Assembly (NCBI RefSeq): GCF_017872975.1 | Contig: NZ_JAGGJP010000008.1 | Coordinates: 1-64,000, forward strand | DNA length: 64,000 nt | Direction: 5' to 3' | Origin: Rubellimicrobium aerolatum | GTDB taxonomy: Bacteria; Pseudomonadota; Alphaproteobacteria; Rhodobacterales; Rhodobacteraceae | Shown: piece after piece, positions 18,997 to 28,722 of the stretch | How positions within the stretch are numbered: the stretch's first letter is position 1 | Layout: each line of letters begins with the position of its first letter | Translations under genes and position numbers: made by a program | Notes under the pieces: generated by a model | Databases searched by the model: none | Told to the model about the DNA's origin: nothing | What the model saw: the letters and a program-made list of their open reading frames with translations, nothing else

Positions 18997-20801
18997 CCCT
19001 GCTGCCTTTCTTTGGCTCCAAATATCCCGGGGGAGTCGCCGGAGGCGACGGGGGCAGAGCCCCCTTCGTCCCTGAACTGGAGCCGGTGCAGCTCCGCGTA
19101 AAGCCCGCCCCGCGCCAGCAGCTCCTCGTGCGTCCCCTGGTCCACGACCCGCCCCCGGTCCATCACCACGATCCGGTGCGCCGCCCGCACGGTGCTCAGC
19201 CGGTGCGCGATGACCAGCGTCGTGCGCCCCTCCGACAGCCGGTCCAGCGCCGCCTGCACCACCGCCTCCGACCGGGTGTCGAGCGCCGATGTCGCCTCGT
19301 CCAGCAGCAGCACCGGCGTGTCGCGCAGCAGCGCCCGCGCGATGGCCACCCGCTGCCGCTGCCCGCCCGACAGCGCCGACCCCCTCGGCCCGGCCGGACT
19401 GTCGAGCCCGTGGGGCAAAACGGGCAGGAAGTCCGCCACGTGCGCCGCCTCCACGACCTCGGCCAGCCGCGCCTCGCTTACGTCCGTCCGGCCGAGCAGG
19501 ATGTTCTCCCGCACCGTCTCGTCGAAGAGCAGCGCGTCCTGCGCCACGACCGAGAACAGCCCCCGCAGCGCCCCCAGGTCCATGTCCCGCACCGGCACGC
19601 CGCCGACCCGCACCTCGCCCCGGTCCGCGTCCACCATCCGCGTCAGCAGGTTGAACACCGTGCTCTTGCCCGCGCCCGAGGCACCCACCAGCGCCGTCGT
19701 CCGCCCCGCCTCCGCGACGAAGGACAGCCCCCGCAGCACCGGCTGCCCCCCATAGGCCAGATGCACGTCCCGCAGTTCCACCGCCGGCGCGCCCACCGGC
19801 GGGGCCACCGGCCGCGCCGGGGCCAGGATCACCGGCCGCGCGTCCAGCACCGCCCGCATCCGCTCCACGCTCGCCGCCGCCTGCGTCCAGGTGCCCGACA
19901 GCGCCGCCAGCCGCCGCAGGGGCTCGAAGGCCAGCGCCATGGCGGTGAAGAAGGCCATGAACTCGCCCACCGTCTTCTCGCCCGCGACGATCTCGCGCCC
20001 GCCCAGCGCCAGCACGGCCAGGAACCCCAACCCCGACATCACGTCCACCAGCGCCGGGATCGCTGCCCGCCCCGCCGCGCCGCGCACCTCGGCCGTCACC
20101 CGGCGCCGCAGCAGCGCGTCGTAGCGCCGGGCCTGATATCCCTCCAGCCCGTTCAACTTGATGGCCTGAAGCCCGTGGAACACCTCGTCGAGCCGCGTGG
20201 ACATCTCGCCCGCGACCTCGCGCGCCGCCCGCGCCCGCCGCCGCACGAAGCCTTGCAGCCCCAGCGCCGGCAGCACCAGAACCGGCACGCCCACCAGCGC
20301 GACCAGCGTCCAGCGCCAGTCCACCGCCAGAGCCACGCCCAACAGCGACACAAGCCCCACCGCGTCCCGCCCGATCCCCGTGGCCAGCGACGTCCAGATC
20401 GAGCCCAACGCCTGCACGTCGCCCCCCACCCGCTCGATCAGCACCCCCGGCGGGTGGTCGCGGTGGAACGCCCCGTCCAGCCGCATCAGGTGCCCGAGCA
20501 GGTCGCGCCGCAGCCCCGCCGCCGCCCTTTCGTTCACCCGCGTCAGGATCACCTTCTGCCCGGCCCCGGCGACCGCCCGCAGCGCGAAGATCCCGGCGAT
20601 GGTCAGCCCCACGACCCAGATCGCGCCGGGCTCGCGCGCCACGAACACCCGGTCGAACATCGGCTGCACGCCCCGCGCGAAGAGCCCCAGCGACGCCCCC
20701 TCCAGCGCCATCAGCCCCATCGCCGCGACCAGCCAGGGCCAATGCGGCCGCAGGTAGCCCCCCCAGAGCCAGCCGAGGTCGCCCCTGCGCCGCCCGCTCA
20801 C
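18993..20801 (-). CDS. ABC transporter, fused permease and ATPase (MsbA-like exporter)
   Basis: A 602-residue half-transporter: six transmembrane helices in residues 1-320, then a nucleotide-binding domain. The latter has Walker A GASGAGKST, signature ALSGGQRQRV, Walker B 'LLLDEATSALD' and the H-loop 'IAHRLST'. It should act as a homodimeric lipid or drug exporter in the inner membrane. The start is GTG 20801, overlapping the TGA of the phosphatase gene (GTGA). The last residues (SGDSPGIFGAKERQQG) are encoded by a copy of a repeated 3' element, so the gene's tail has been extended into that repeat. Confidence 0.9.
   Translation of the reverse strand: MSGRRRGDLGWLWGGYLRPHWPWLVAAMGLMALEGASLGLFARGVQPMFDRVFVAREPGAIWVVGLTIAGIFALRAVAGAGQKVILTRVNERAAAGLRRDLLGHLMRLDGAFHRDHPPGVLIERVGGDVQALGSIWTSLATGIGRDAVGLVSLLGVALAVDWRWTLVALVGVPVLVLPALGLQGFVRRRARAAREVAGEMSTRLDEVFHGLQAIKLNGLEGYQARRYDALLRRRVTAEVRGAAGRAAIPALVDVMSGLGFLAVLALGGREIVAGEKTVGEFMAFFTAMALAFEPLRRLAALSGTWTQAAASVERMRAVLDARPVILAPARPVAPPVGAPAVELRDVHLAYGGQPVLRGLSFVAEAGRTTALVGASGAGKSTVFNLLTRMVDADRGEVRVGGVPVRDMDLGALRGLFSVVAQDALLFDETVRENILLGRTDVSEARLAEVVEAAHVADFLPVLPHGLDSPAGPRGSALSGGQRQRVAIARALLRDTPVLLLDEATSALDTRSEAVVQAALDRLSEGRTTLVIAHRLSTVRAAHRIVVMDRGRVVDQGTHEELLARGGLYAELHRLQFRDEGGSAPVASGDSPGIFGAKERQQG
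19007..19064 (-). repeat. Roseobacter-type 3' repeat, copy A
   Basis: This is one of three copies in the window. On the minus strand it has GGGGG-CTCTG-CCCCC, then the hairpin TCGCC-TCC-GGCGA, then CCCCCGGGATATTTGGAGCC and AAAG. It lies inside the last codons of the ABC transporter gene. Confidence 0.8.
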
Positions 20802-21448
20802 CGCCGTTCCCGCAGGGCCACGAGGTCGTAGTCCGTCGCGAACCATTCCTCGATGCCGATCGGCCCCCGCGCCAGCCGCGCCTCGTAGAGGTCCAGCACC
20901 CGCCCCAGCACCCCCGCCTTCGACGCGCGGACATGGAGGTAGCGGAACGACAGGTGCCGCCGCGCCTGCGCCACCGTCCAGCCCTCGTGCGCCATCAGAT
21001 AAAGCGCGCTCGCGAACCCCGCCCGGTCGGCGCCCGACTTGCAATGCATCAGGAACGGCCGCTCCAGTGTGCGGAACGCCTCGAACAGCTTCAGCACCTG
21101 GTCCCGCGCCGGAGGCTTCCGGGCGTGGAGCATCACGCTCGTCAGCCGCAGCCCCAGCGCCTCGCAGCTTTCCTTCTCGAAGAGGAACCGCGGCTGCTCG
21201 GCGGTGCCGCGCAGGTTCAGGATCGACTTGATCCCCGCCGCCCTGATCTCCACGAAGCGCGCGTGCGTCGGCTGGTTCGACCGCCAGACGCCCGGCGCGA
21301 TCTCGTCCATGTTGGTCCAGTGGTGCCGCAGGATCGCATGATCGATGAGATTGTAGTGCAGCAGCGCCCGCCGCCGCGCCGCCGGGTCGCTCAGGTCGGT
21401 GCTCCGCGTCCGGGGCGACCCCCGCAGCAATCGGGAAAGCAGGCTCAC
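20798..21448 (-). CDS. Tyrosine phosphatase-like (dual-specificity type) protein
   Basis: A 216-residue protein with the cysteine-phosphatase active-site loop HCKSGADRAG (HCxxGxxR) near residue 128. The WPD-loop region lies upstream and 'ILNLRGT' near residue 73 marks the PTP fold. Such bacterial proteins act on phosphotyrosine, phosphoinositides or sugar phosphates, and the substrate is open. The GTG at 21448 is preferred because GAGGATGAC sits just upstream, and the ORF extension beyond it is Pro/Gly-rich. It is the first gene of a coupled unit with the ABC exporter and ygfZ. Confidence 0.8.
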   Translation of the reverse strand: MSLLSRLLRGSPRTRSTDLSDPAARRRALLHYNLIDHAILRHHWTNMDEIAPGVWRSNQPTHARFVEIRAAGIKSILNLRGTAEQPRFLFEKESCEALGLRLTSVMLHARKPPARDQVLKLFEAFRTLERPFLMHCKSGADRAGFASALYLMAHEGWTVAQARRHLSFRYLHVRASKAGVLGRVLDLYEARLARGPIGIEEWFATDYDLVALRERR

Positions 21449-21573
21449 GTCATCCTCTGGTCCAGGGTCCCCCCATGTAGGCCCCCCCGGCCCCCGCAGC
21501 AAGCACGGCCGCCCCGCTGGCATCCCCGCCCGCGCGGCGCTACCACGTCGCCGTCCCGACCACCGGAGTCCCC

Positions 21574-22752
21574 ATGCTCGCCCAAGGCCGTCCCTACCTC
21601 GCCATCCCCGGCCCCTCGGTCGTCCCCGACCGCGTGCTGCGCGCCAGCCACCGCGCCTCGCCCGACATCTACGAGGGCGAGATCGTCACGATCACCGAAT
21701 CCCTGATCCCCTCGCTCCGCGCGCTGGCCCGCACCCGCCATCATGTCGCCATCTACATGGGCAACGGCCACGCCGCCTGGGAGGCCTCCCTGGTCAACGT
21801 CCTGTCGCGCGGCGACCGCGTGCTCGTGCCCCAGACCGGCCATTTCGGGCGCGGCTGGGCCTCGGTCGCCGAGGGTCTCGGGCTGGAGGTCGAAGCCATC
21901 GACTTCGGCCCCGCGACCCCCTGGGACGCGAACCGGGTCGAGCAGGCCCTCCGCGCCGACCGCGACCGCCGCATCAAGGCCGTCCTCGCCGTCCACGTGG
22001 ACACCTCCACCTCCGTTCGCAGCGACATCGCGGCCCTGCGGCAGGCGCTCGACGCCACGAACCACCCCGCGCTCCTCATGGCCGACGCCGTGGCCTCCCT
22101 CGGCTGCGACCGCTTCGAGATGGACGCTTGGGGCGCCGACGTCCTCATCTCGGCCTCGCAGAAGGGCCTGATGTGCCCGCCCGGCCTCGCCTTCGCCTGG
22201 TTCAACGACCGCGCCGCGCGGGCCCGCACGACCGCCGCCCTCGTCACCCCCTACTGGGACTGGACCGGACGCGCGAACCCCGACGCCTTCTGGCGCTACT
22301 GGTTCGGCACCGCCCCCGCCCAGGCGCTCTAAGGCCTGCGCGAGGCGCTCGACATGATCGACGAGGAAGGGTTGGAGCAGGTCTGGACCCGCCACGCGAC
22401 CCTCGCCCGCGCCATCTGGGCGGCGGCCGAGGCCTGGGGGCAGGGCGGCCCCCTCCGCCTCAACGTCCCCGACCCCTCGGCCCGCTCCCACGCCATCACA
22501 GCACTGTCGCTGGACGAAGGCCAAGCCGACGCCCTCCGCGCCTGGGTCAAGGCGACCACCGGCGTCACCCTCGGCATCGGCCTGGGGCGCGAGCCCGCCT
22601 CGGCGCATCTCCGCATCGGCCACATGGGCCACGTCAACGCCCACATGGTCCTGGGCGTGCTCGGCGCCATCGAGTCCGGCCTCAAGGCCCTCCGCATCCC
22701 CCACGGACGCGGCGGGCTCGAAGCCGCCGCGTCCGTGGTCGCGGGGGCCTGA
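21574..22752 (+). pseudogene. Class V aminotransferase interrupted by a UAA codon
   Basis: The frame encodes a 392-codon PLP enzyme of the serine-glyoxylate / alanine-glyoxylate aminotransferase family. It starts 'IPGPSVVPDRVLRA', and the PLP lysine is in 'ISASQKGLMCPPG'. TAA at 22330-22332 replaces a codon that is usually Tyr in the family (AQAL*GLREALDMI; TAC to TAA needs one base). After the stop the same frame runs intact to 22752 with family sequence ('TGVTLGIGLGRE..HLRIGHMG'). As written, only a 252-residue N-terminal product would be made, lacking the C-terminal domain. Sequencing error is the main alternative to a real nonsense mutation. Confidence 0.85.
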
Positions 22753-22756
22753 CGCC

Positions 22757-23218
22757 TCACTCGGCCGGGGCCGCGTGCCCCATCGTCTCCAGCATCGCCC
22801 GCATCTCGGCGATCTCGGCCTCCTGCGCGTCGATGACCCTCTGGGCCATGGCGCGCGTGGCCTCGTCGTCGCCCTGCTCCAGCGCGATCCGGGCCATCTC
22901 GACGGCGCTCTGGTGATGCGGGATCATCATCATCAGGAAGTCCGCGTCCACGTCGCCGGTCGATTCCATCGGCATCCCGTGCATCATCGCGACCATCGGC
23001 GCCATCAGCCCGCTCATCGCCGTCTCGTCCATCATCATGCCGTGGTCCATGCCGGCCATGTCGTCGCCCATGGCCCCCATGTCGTGGCCGTGGCCGTCCA
23101 TCATCTCGGTCGCGCCGGCCTCGGCGGCGTCCTCGCTGGCCTGCCCGGCGGCATCGTCCTGCGCCAGCGCCGCCCCTCCGGCCAGGATCAGGGCGAGCGT
23201 CAAGGTGAATCGGGTCAT
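22757..23218 (-). CDS. DUF305 domain secreted protein, Met/His-rich
   Basis: A 153-residue exported protein. A signal peptide ([20 protein letters not shown]) is followed by a Met/His/Asp-rich stretch (residues about 40-80, with [11 protein letters not shown] and MDHGMMM). The DUF305 ferritin-like core then carries '[17 protein letters not shown]'. DUF305 proteins are often found with copper or other metal handling genes. The Met/His-rich linker suggests metal binding, but no neighbour confirms this. It converges with the broken aminotransferase gene, 4 bases apart. Confidence 0.85.
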   Translation of the reverse strand: MTRFTLTLALILAGGAALAQDDAAGQASEDAAEAGATEMMDGHGHDMGAMGDDMAGMDHGMMMDETAMSGLMAPMVAMMHGMPMESTGDVDADFLMMMIPHHQSAVEMARIALEQGDDEATRAMAQRVIDAQEAEIAEMRAMLETMGHAAPAE

Positions 23219-23253
23219 GGCAAAGCCTCCTCCGGTTGGTCGATGCCCCGAAC

Positions 23254-24366
23254 CTAGCCCGCCGCCCCCGCCTCCTCCAGCGCGCCGGGCAGCGCCTCGG
23301 CGAACACCGCCAGCGAATCCTCCGGCCCCACCGTCACCCGGATGCAGCGGTCCAAGGGCGCAACCCCCGGCATCCGCACGAAGACCCCGCGCGAGAGCAG
23401 CCCGTCCAGCACCGCCCGCGCGAAAACCCCGTCCCGCCCGCAGTCGATGGCGACGAAGTTCGCGCAGGAGGGCAGGGCGGCCAGCCCGTTCGCCGCCGCG
23501 ATCCGCCCCAGCGCCGCCCGCCCCTCGGCCACCCGCCGCGCCACCTCGCGCGCCCATCCCTCGTCGTGGATCGCCGCCAGAGCCCCCGCCTGCGCCACCC
23601 GCCCGAGTCCAAAGTGGTTCCGCACCCGGTCGAACGCCGCGACCAGCCCGCGCGGCCCCACCGCATACCCCACCCGCAGCCCCGCGAGCCCCTGCGCCTT
23701 GGAGAAGGTTCGGAGCCGGATCACCCTCGGATCGGCGGGGTCGATGACCGGCAGCGACCCCTCGGGCGCCAGCTCCGCATAGGCCTCGTCCAGCACCAGC
23801 AGCCCGCCCTCCGGCACCCCCTCCACCATCCGCCGTATCACGTCGGCCCCGTGCATCCCGCCCATCGGGTTGTCCGGGTTGGCGATGTAGACGAGCCGCG
23901 CCCCCGCCTCGCGCGCCAGCCCCATCAGGCCCTCCGGGTCCGGCGAGTCCCCCAGATAGGGCACCGTCAGCAGACGCCCCCCGAACCCGGCGACATGAAA
24001 GGCGAAGGTCGGGTAGCCCCCCATCGACGACACGACCGGCGTCCCCGCCCCGACCGTCAGCCGCACCAGGAGCCCCAGGAGCCCGTCGATCCCCTCGCCG
24101 ACCACGATGTGCGCCGGGTCGCACCCGTGCCGCTCGGCGATGGCGTCCCGAAGCTCCTGCACCTCCGGGTCGCCATACATCCAGGCGTCCCGCGCGGCCC
24201 GCTTCATCGCCTCGACGGCGTGGGGCGACGGCCCGAACCCGCTCTCGTTCGCCCCCAGCCGCGCCCGGAACGCCACCCCCCGCCGCCGTTCCAGCGCCTC
24301 CGGCCCGGTGAAGGGAACGGTCGCGGGCAGGGCGGCGGCAAGCGGGGTGAGGCGCGGATCGGTCAT
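23254..24366 (-). CDS. Histidinol-phosphate aminotransferase family protein (HisC-like)
   Basis: A 370-residue fold-type I PLP aminotransferase. The PLP lysine lies in '[17 protein letters not shown]', 'IANPDNPMG' gives the conserved Asn-Pro, and '[14 protein letters not shown]' has the C-terminal substrate Arg. The family converts histidinol phosphate to imidazole acetol phosphate, but several paralogues act on other amino acids or in antibiotic and cobalamin routes. No other his genes are adjacent. The ATG at 24366 is preferred over one 12 codons upstream. Confidence 0.8.
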   Translation of the reverse strand: MTDPRLTPLAAALPATVPFTGPEALERRRGVAFRARLGANESGFGPSPHAVEAMKRAARDAWMYGDPEVQELRDAIAERHGCDPAHIVVGEGIDGLLGLLVRLTVGAGTPVVSSMGGYPTFAFHVAGFGGRLLTVPYLGDSPDPEGLMGLAREAGARLVYIANPDNPMGGMHGADVIRRMVEGVPEGGLLVLDEAYAELAPEGSLPVIDPADPRVIRLRTFSKAQGLAGLRVGYAVGPRGLVAAFDRVRNHFGLGRVAQAGALAAIHDEGWAREVARRVAEGRAALGRIAAANGLAALPSCANFVAIDCGRDGVFARAVLDGLLSRGVFVRMPGVAPLDRCIRVTVGPEDSLAVFAEALPGALEEAGAAG

Positions 24367-24414
24367 GGCCGCCACCGTGGCAGGACCAGCAAGGGGCCGC
24401 AACCGCGCCTCGGC

Positions 24415-25335
24415 CTACCCGGCACCGGCCACGCCCAGCCGCTCCAGGCAGCCCCGCAGCAAGTCCGCCAGGATCGCCTGCCCTTCTACCGAGGGGTGGA
24501 GCCCGTCCGCCCGGTAGGGCGAGCCTCCGACCGCCAGCGCCGCCTCGAAGCCCGGGCCGCCGTCCACGACCGGCACGCCGGTCTCGGCCAGCGCGGCGGC
24601 GAGAAGCCGCCCGTCCTCGGTGAGGCCTGCGCCCAGCTCCTCCTCCGTCCAATGGTGCGCCGCGCAGAGCGGAAGCCCCTTCGCCCGGACCTCGCCCACC
24701 AGCGCCGCAAGGTCGCCCAGCGCCGCGCCGGGCGCCGGCGTCTTCGTCTCGGCCGCCGTTCCACCGCCCAAGTCCGGCAGGTAGCGCGGCAGGTAGCGGG
24801 TCACCGCCTCCCAGAGCGCGAGGGGCGGGGTCCGCGTCGGATGGGTAGCCGGGTCGAGGGGCGCGAAGGCGGGCACGTCGCTGGCGTCGTGCGACGACAG
24901 CACGAGGATCACCGCCTCGGCGTCGGAAGTCCCGAACTCCCGCAGATAGGCCAGCTGGTTCGCCGGCCCCCAGGACCCGGCCGATACGTTGCCCACGAAG
25001 GCCGGGCGCCCGTTCCCCGACAGGTCGCGCCGCAGGATCTCCGTCGCCAGCTCCGCCTGATCCGTCTCGCTGCCGCCGTTCACGATGCTGTCCCCGACCA
25101 CGAGGATCACCGGCGTGCCGTCCCGGGGCAGGGGGCCGCTCCGCATCCCGACCTCGTTGTAGGTCTGCCGGTTGCCGAAGCGCATCACGTCCTGGCCCGG
25201 CCGGAACAGGTATTCGATGGTCGGATGCGCCATGCTGAGCGGCGGCGTCCCGAGCCCCAGCACGAGGCGCGCGACCGCCTCGCCCCCGACCAGCAGCCCC
25301 AAGGCCCCGGCCAGCCCCCAGGCAACGATCCTCAT
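24415..25335 (-). CDS. SGNH/GDSL hydrolase family protein with membrane anchor
   Basis: A 306-residue protein with an N-terminal hydrophobic segment ([20 protein letters not shown]), then an SGNH esterase fold. Block I is '[12 protein letters not shown]', block V is '[10 protein letters not shown]' and '[12 protein letters not shown]' resembles block II/III. It is likely periplasmic or membrane-attached. Similar proteins act in acetylation or modification of cell-surface sugars, and the role here is unknown. The ATG at 25335 has GGAGGAACGG directly upstream, which decides the start over the ATG at 25380. It is divergent from valS. Confidence 0.75.
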   Translation of the reverse strand: MRIVAWGLAGALGLLVGGEAVARLVLGLGTPPLSMAHPTIEYLFRPGQDVMRFGNRQTYNEVGMRSGPLPRDGTPVILVVGDSIVNGGSETDQAELATEILRRDLSGNGRPAFVGNVSAGSWGPANQLAYLREFGTSDAEAVILVLSSHDASDVPAFAPLDPATHPTRTPPLALWEAVTRYLPRYLPDLGGGTAAETKTPAPGAALGDLAALVGEVRAKGLPLCAAHHWTEEELGAGLTEDGRLLAAALAETGVPVVDGGPGFEAALAVGGSPYRADGLHPSVEGQAILADLLRGCLERLGVAGAG

Positions 25336-25479
25336 TCCGTTCCTCCGCCGCTCATGCCTGCGGCGCGGCTTCTTCCCCAAGGCGAAGCGGGACGCCAGCC
25401 CCGATCCGCCGCCCTCCGCCCTTCCCCCCGGCCCGCGCTTTCGCTAATCCCCGACCCCGAACGGATGATGGGGGATGCG

Positions 25480-28400
25480 ATGGACAAGAACTTCGGAGCG
25501 GCCGAGGCCGAGGCCCGCATCGCGAGGCTCTGGGAGGAGGCGGGGGCCTTCCGCGCCGGCGCCAACGCGAAACCCGGCGGCCAGCCCTTCTCCATCGTGA
25601 TCCCGCCCCCGAACGTGACCGGCTCGCTCCACATGGGGCACGCCTTCAACAACACGCTCCAGGACATCCTGACGCGCTGGCACCGCATGAAGGGCGACGA
25701 CGTGCTCTGGCAGCCCGGCACCGACCACGCCGGCATCGCGACCCAGATGGTCGTGGAGCGGGAGCTCGCGAAGTCGAACCGCCGCCGCACCGACTTCACG
25801 CGCGAGGAGTTCGTGAGCCTCGTCTGGCAGCAGAAGCAGCGCTCGCGCGGCAACATCAAGGCCCAGCTCGACCGCCTCGGCGCCTCCTGCGACTGGTCGC
25901 GCGAGGCCTTCACCATGGGCGGCGCCCCCGGCGACCCGGAGGCCGGGCAGGGGCCCGACTTCCACGACGCCGTGCTCAAGGTCTTCGTGGACCTTTACGA
26001 CCGCGGCCTGATCTACCGCGGCAAGCGCCTGGTGAACTGGGACCCGCACTTCGAGACCGCGATCTCCGACCTTGAGGTGGAGAACCGCGAGGTCCAGGGC
26101 CACATGTGGCACTTCAAGTACCCGCTCGCGAACGGCGCGACCTACGACTACGTGGAGCGCGACGCCGACGGCAACGTGACCCTGCGCGAGACCCGCGACT
26201 ACATCGCCATCGCCACCACCCGCCCCGAGACGATGCTCGGCGACGGCGCCGTGGCGGTCCACCCGTCCGACGCCCGCTACGCCCCGATCATAGGCCAACT
26301 CTGCGAGATCCCCGTCGGTCCCAAGGCGCACCGCCGCCTCATCCCCATCATCGCCGACGAGTATCCCGACCCCGCCTTCGGCTCGGGCGCGGTCAAGATC
26401 ACCGGCGCGCACGACTTCAACGACTACGCCGTCGCCAACCGCCACGACATCCCGCTCTACGCGCTGATGGACACCAAGGCCCGGATGCGCGCCGACGGCC
26501 TCCCCTACGAGGAGTCCGCCCTCATCGCCGGCCAGATCGCGCGCGGCGAGCGCGAGGCGAGCGACGTGTCCCAGATCAACCTCGTCCCCGACGAGATGCG
26601 CGGCCTCGACCGGCTGGAGGCCCGCCGCCTCGTCGTCTCCCAGATCGAATCCGAGGGCCTCGCGGTCCTGACCGACAGCGCCGACGGCCCCGTGCCTCAC
26701 GTCGAGTCCAAGAAGATCATGCAGCCCTTCGGCGACCGCTCGGGCGTGGTCATCGAGCCGATGCTGACCGACCAGTGGTTCGTGGACACCGCCCGCATCG
26801 TCGGCCCCGCCATCGACGCCGTCCGCGACGGCCGCACCCGGATCCTCCCCGAGCGCGACGCCAAGACCTACTTCCACTGGCTCGAAAACATCGAGCCCTG
26901 GTGCATCTCCCGCCAGCTCTGGTGGGGCCACCGGATCCCCGTCTGGTATGGCTTCGACCTCAACCCCGGCACCTTCCGCGACGAGACCGGCGACGACGCG
27001 CTCGACGAGATCGAGCTGGGCGACCTCCTCCTGCAGGAGGGCTTCGTCGGCCCCGAGCCGCGCCACCACTGCGCCGCCGACTTCGCCGCCGTCGCCGACC
27101 GCTTCGCCGGCGACCTCGCCGGCCTGCCCACGCCCCTCAACCACGCCCGCGTGGTCGAGGTCGCCGGCGCCGAGGCCGCCGAGGACGCCTTCGCCCAAGG
27201 CCTCGCCGACTACAACCTGACCCAGGACCCCACGCGCCTCGTCTACCCCGTCTGGCGCGACGCGGACGTGCTCGACACCTGGTTCTCCTCCGGCCTCTGG
27301 CCGCTCGGCACGCTGGGCTGGCCCAACGACACGCCCGAGCTGGCCAGGTACTTCCCGACCTCCGTCCTCGTCACCGGCTTCGACATCATCTTCTTCTGGG
27401 TCGCCCGGATGATGATGATGCAGCTCGCCCTCGTGAACGAAGTTCCGTTCAAGACGGTCTACGTCCACGCCCTCGTCCGCGACGAGAAGGGCAAGAAGAT
27501 GTCCAAGTCGCTGGGCAACGTCCTCGACCCGCTGGACCTCATCGACGAGTTCGGCGCCGACGCCGTGCGCTTCACGCTGGCGGCGATGGCGGCGATGGGC
27601 CGCGACCTGCGCCTTTCGACCGCCCGCATCCAGGGCTACCGCAACTTCGGCACCAAGCTCTGGAACGCCCACCGCTTCGCCGAGATGAACGGCGTCTTCG
27701 CCGCCCCGCGCGCGCCGGGCATCCCGCAGGCCACCGCCCCCGTGAACCGCTGGATCCTCGGGGAAACGGCCCGCATCCGCGAGGAGGTGGACGCCGCGCT
27801 CGACTCCTTCCGCTTCGACGGCGCCGCGCAATCGCTCCATGCCTTCGTCTGGGGCGTGGTCTGCGACTGGTATGTCGAATTCTCCAAGCCCCTCCTCTCC
27901 GGCACGGACGAGGCGCTGAAGCGGGAGACGCAGCAGGTCATGGCCTGGGTGCTTGACCAGTGCCTGATCCTGATGCACCCCTTCATGCCGTTCATCACCG
28001 AAGACCTGTGGGGCAGCACGGCGAGCCGCGCAAAGCTCCTCGTCCACGCCGACTGGCCGACCTACGCGGTGGCCGACCTCGTGGACCCCGCCGCCGAGGC
28101 CGAGATGCGCTGGACCATCGCCCTCATCGAGGGCGTCCGCTCCGCCCGCGCGCAGCTCAACGTCCCCGCCGGCCTCACCGTCCCCGTGGTGATGGTCGAG
28201 GCCGACGCCCCCGCCCGCGCCGCGCTGGCCCGCAACGGCGCGCTGATCCAGCGCCTTGCCCGGATCGAGGTGCCCACCGAAGGGGCCGCCCCGCGCGGCT
28301 CCCTCACCGTGGCGACCCCCGGCGCGACCTTCGCGCTCCCGCTCGAAGGCCTCATCGACATCGCCGCCGAGATCGCCCGCATGACCAAGGGCGCCGACAA

Positions 28401-28566
28401 GGCCGCCAAGGAGGCCGCGTCCCTGCGCGCCCGCCTCGCGAACCCCCGCTTCGTCGCCTCCGCCGCCGAGGAGGTGGTCGAGGAAACGCGCGAGGCCCTC
28501 GCCGCCCGCGAGGCCGAGGAGGCCCAGCTCCGCGCCGCCCTCGCGCGGCTCTCCGAGCTGTCCTGA
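25480..28566 (+). CDS. valS: Valyl-tRNA synthetase
   Basis: A 1028-residue class I aminoacyl-tRNA synthetase that charges tRNA-Val and edits Thr. The HIGH motif appears as HMGH (residues 51-54, in '[13 protein letters not shown]') and KMSKS near 672-676 in '[15 protein letters not shown]'. The editing domain lies between them with '[17 protein letters not shown]'. The C-terminal coiled coil ([20 protein letters not shown]) is typical of ValS. The open frame extends more than 700 codons upstream as a shadow. ATG 25480 is chosen because GGGGGA precedes it and the family begins close to this point. Confidence 0.97.
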   Translation: MDKNFGAAEAEARIARLWEEAGAFRAGANAKPGGQPFSIVIPPPNVTGSLHMGHAFNNTLQDILTRWHRMKGDDVLWQPGTDHAGIATQMVVERELAKSNRRRTDFTREEFVSLVWQQKQRSRGNIKAQLDRLGASCDWSREAFTMGGAPGDPEAGQGPDFHDAVLKVFVDLYDRGLIYRGKRLVNWDPHFETAISDLEVENREVQGHMWHFKYPLANGATYDYVERDADGNVTLRETRDYIAIATTRPETMLGDGAVAVHPSDARYAPIIGQLCEIPVGPKAHRRLIPIIADEYPDPAFGSGAVKITGAHDFNDYAVANRHDIPLYALMDTKARMRADGLPYEESALIAGQIARGEREASDVSQINLVPDEMRGLDRLEARRLVVSQIESEGLAVLTDSADGPVPHVESKKIMQPFGDRSGVVIEPMLTDQWFVDTARIVGPAIDAVRDGRTRILPERDAKTYFHWLENIEPWCISRQLWWGHRIPVWYGFDLNPGTFRDETGDDALDEIELGDLLLQEGFVGPEPRHHCAADFAAVADRFAGDLAGLPTPLNHARVVEVAGAEAAEDAFAQGLADYNLTQDPTRLVYPVWRDADVLDTWFSSGLWPLGTLGWPNDTPELARYFPTSVLVTGFDIIFFWVARMMMMQLALVNEVPFKTVYVHALVRDEKGKKMSKSLGNVLDPLDLIDEFGADAVRFTLAAMAAMGRDLRLSTARIQGYRNFGTKLWNAHRFAEMNGVFAAPRAPGIPQATAPVNRWILGETARIREEVDAALDSFRFDGAAQSLHAFVWGVVCDWYVEFSKPLLSGTDEALKRETQQVMAWVLDQCLILMHPFMPFITEDLWGSTASRAKLLVHADWPTYAVADLVDPAAEAEMRWTIALIEGVRSARAQLNVPAGLTVPVVMVEADAPARAALARNGALIQRLARIEVPTEGAAPRGSLTVATPGATFALPLEGLIDIAAEIARMTKGADKAAKEAASLRARLANPRFVASAAEEVVEETREALAAREAEEAQLRAALARLSELS

Positions 28567-28579
28567 CCTCCGGCCCCCC

Positions 28580-28612
28580 GCCGGGGCCGTGCCGGGGCCG
28601 TGCCGGGGCCGT
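28580..28612 (+). repeat. Three tandem 11-bp units after valS
   Basis: GCCGGGGCCGT is repeated three times without interruption starting 14 bases after the valS stop. With the CGGCCCCCCG just upstream it can also form a GC-rich hairpin. It could be slippage, or part of the valS transcript end. Confidence 0.7.
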
Positions 28613-28722
28613 GCCGGCCGGCGACAATCCGCCGGCCGCTCGTCCGCGCGAGCCGAACGAAACCCTCTCCCGGGGGTTGGATCCGCGTGGCCCCGACGCG
28701 CGGCCCATTGGGGAGGAAACGG

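Noticed and set aside
21574-22752. Possible stop-codon recoding in the aminotransferase
   Set aside because: The codon is UAA, not UGA or UAG, and no recoding structure or family precedent is seen. A nonsense mutation or sequencing error is simpler.
23236-28566. 1776-codon open frame ending with valS
   Set aside because: Only the last 1028 codons are ValS. The upstream part is the antisense of the HisC-like and SGNH genes and is kept open by high GC.
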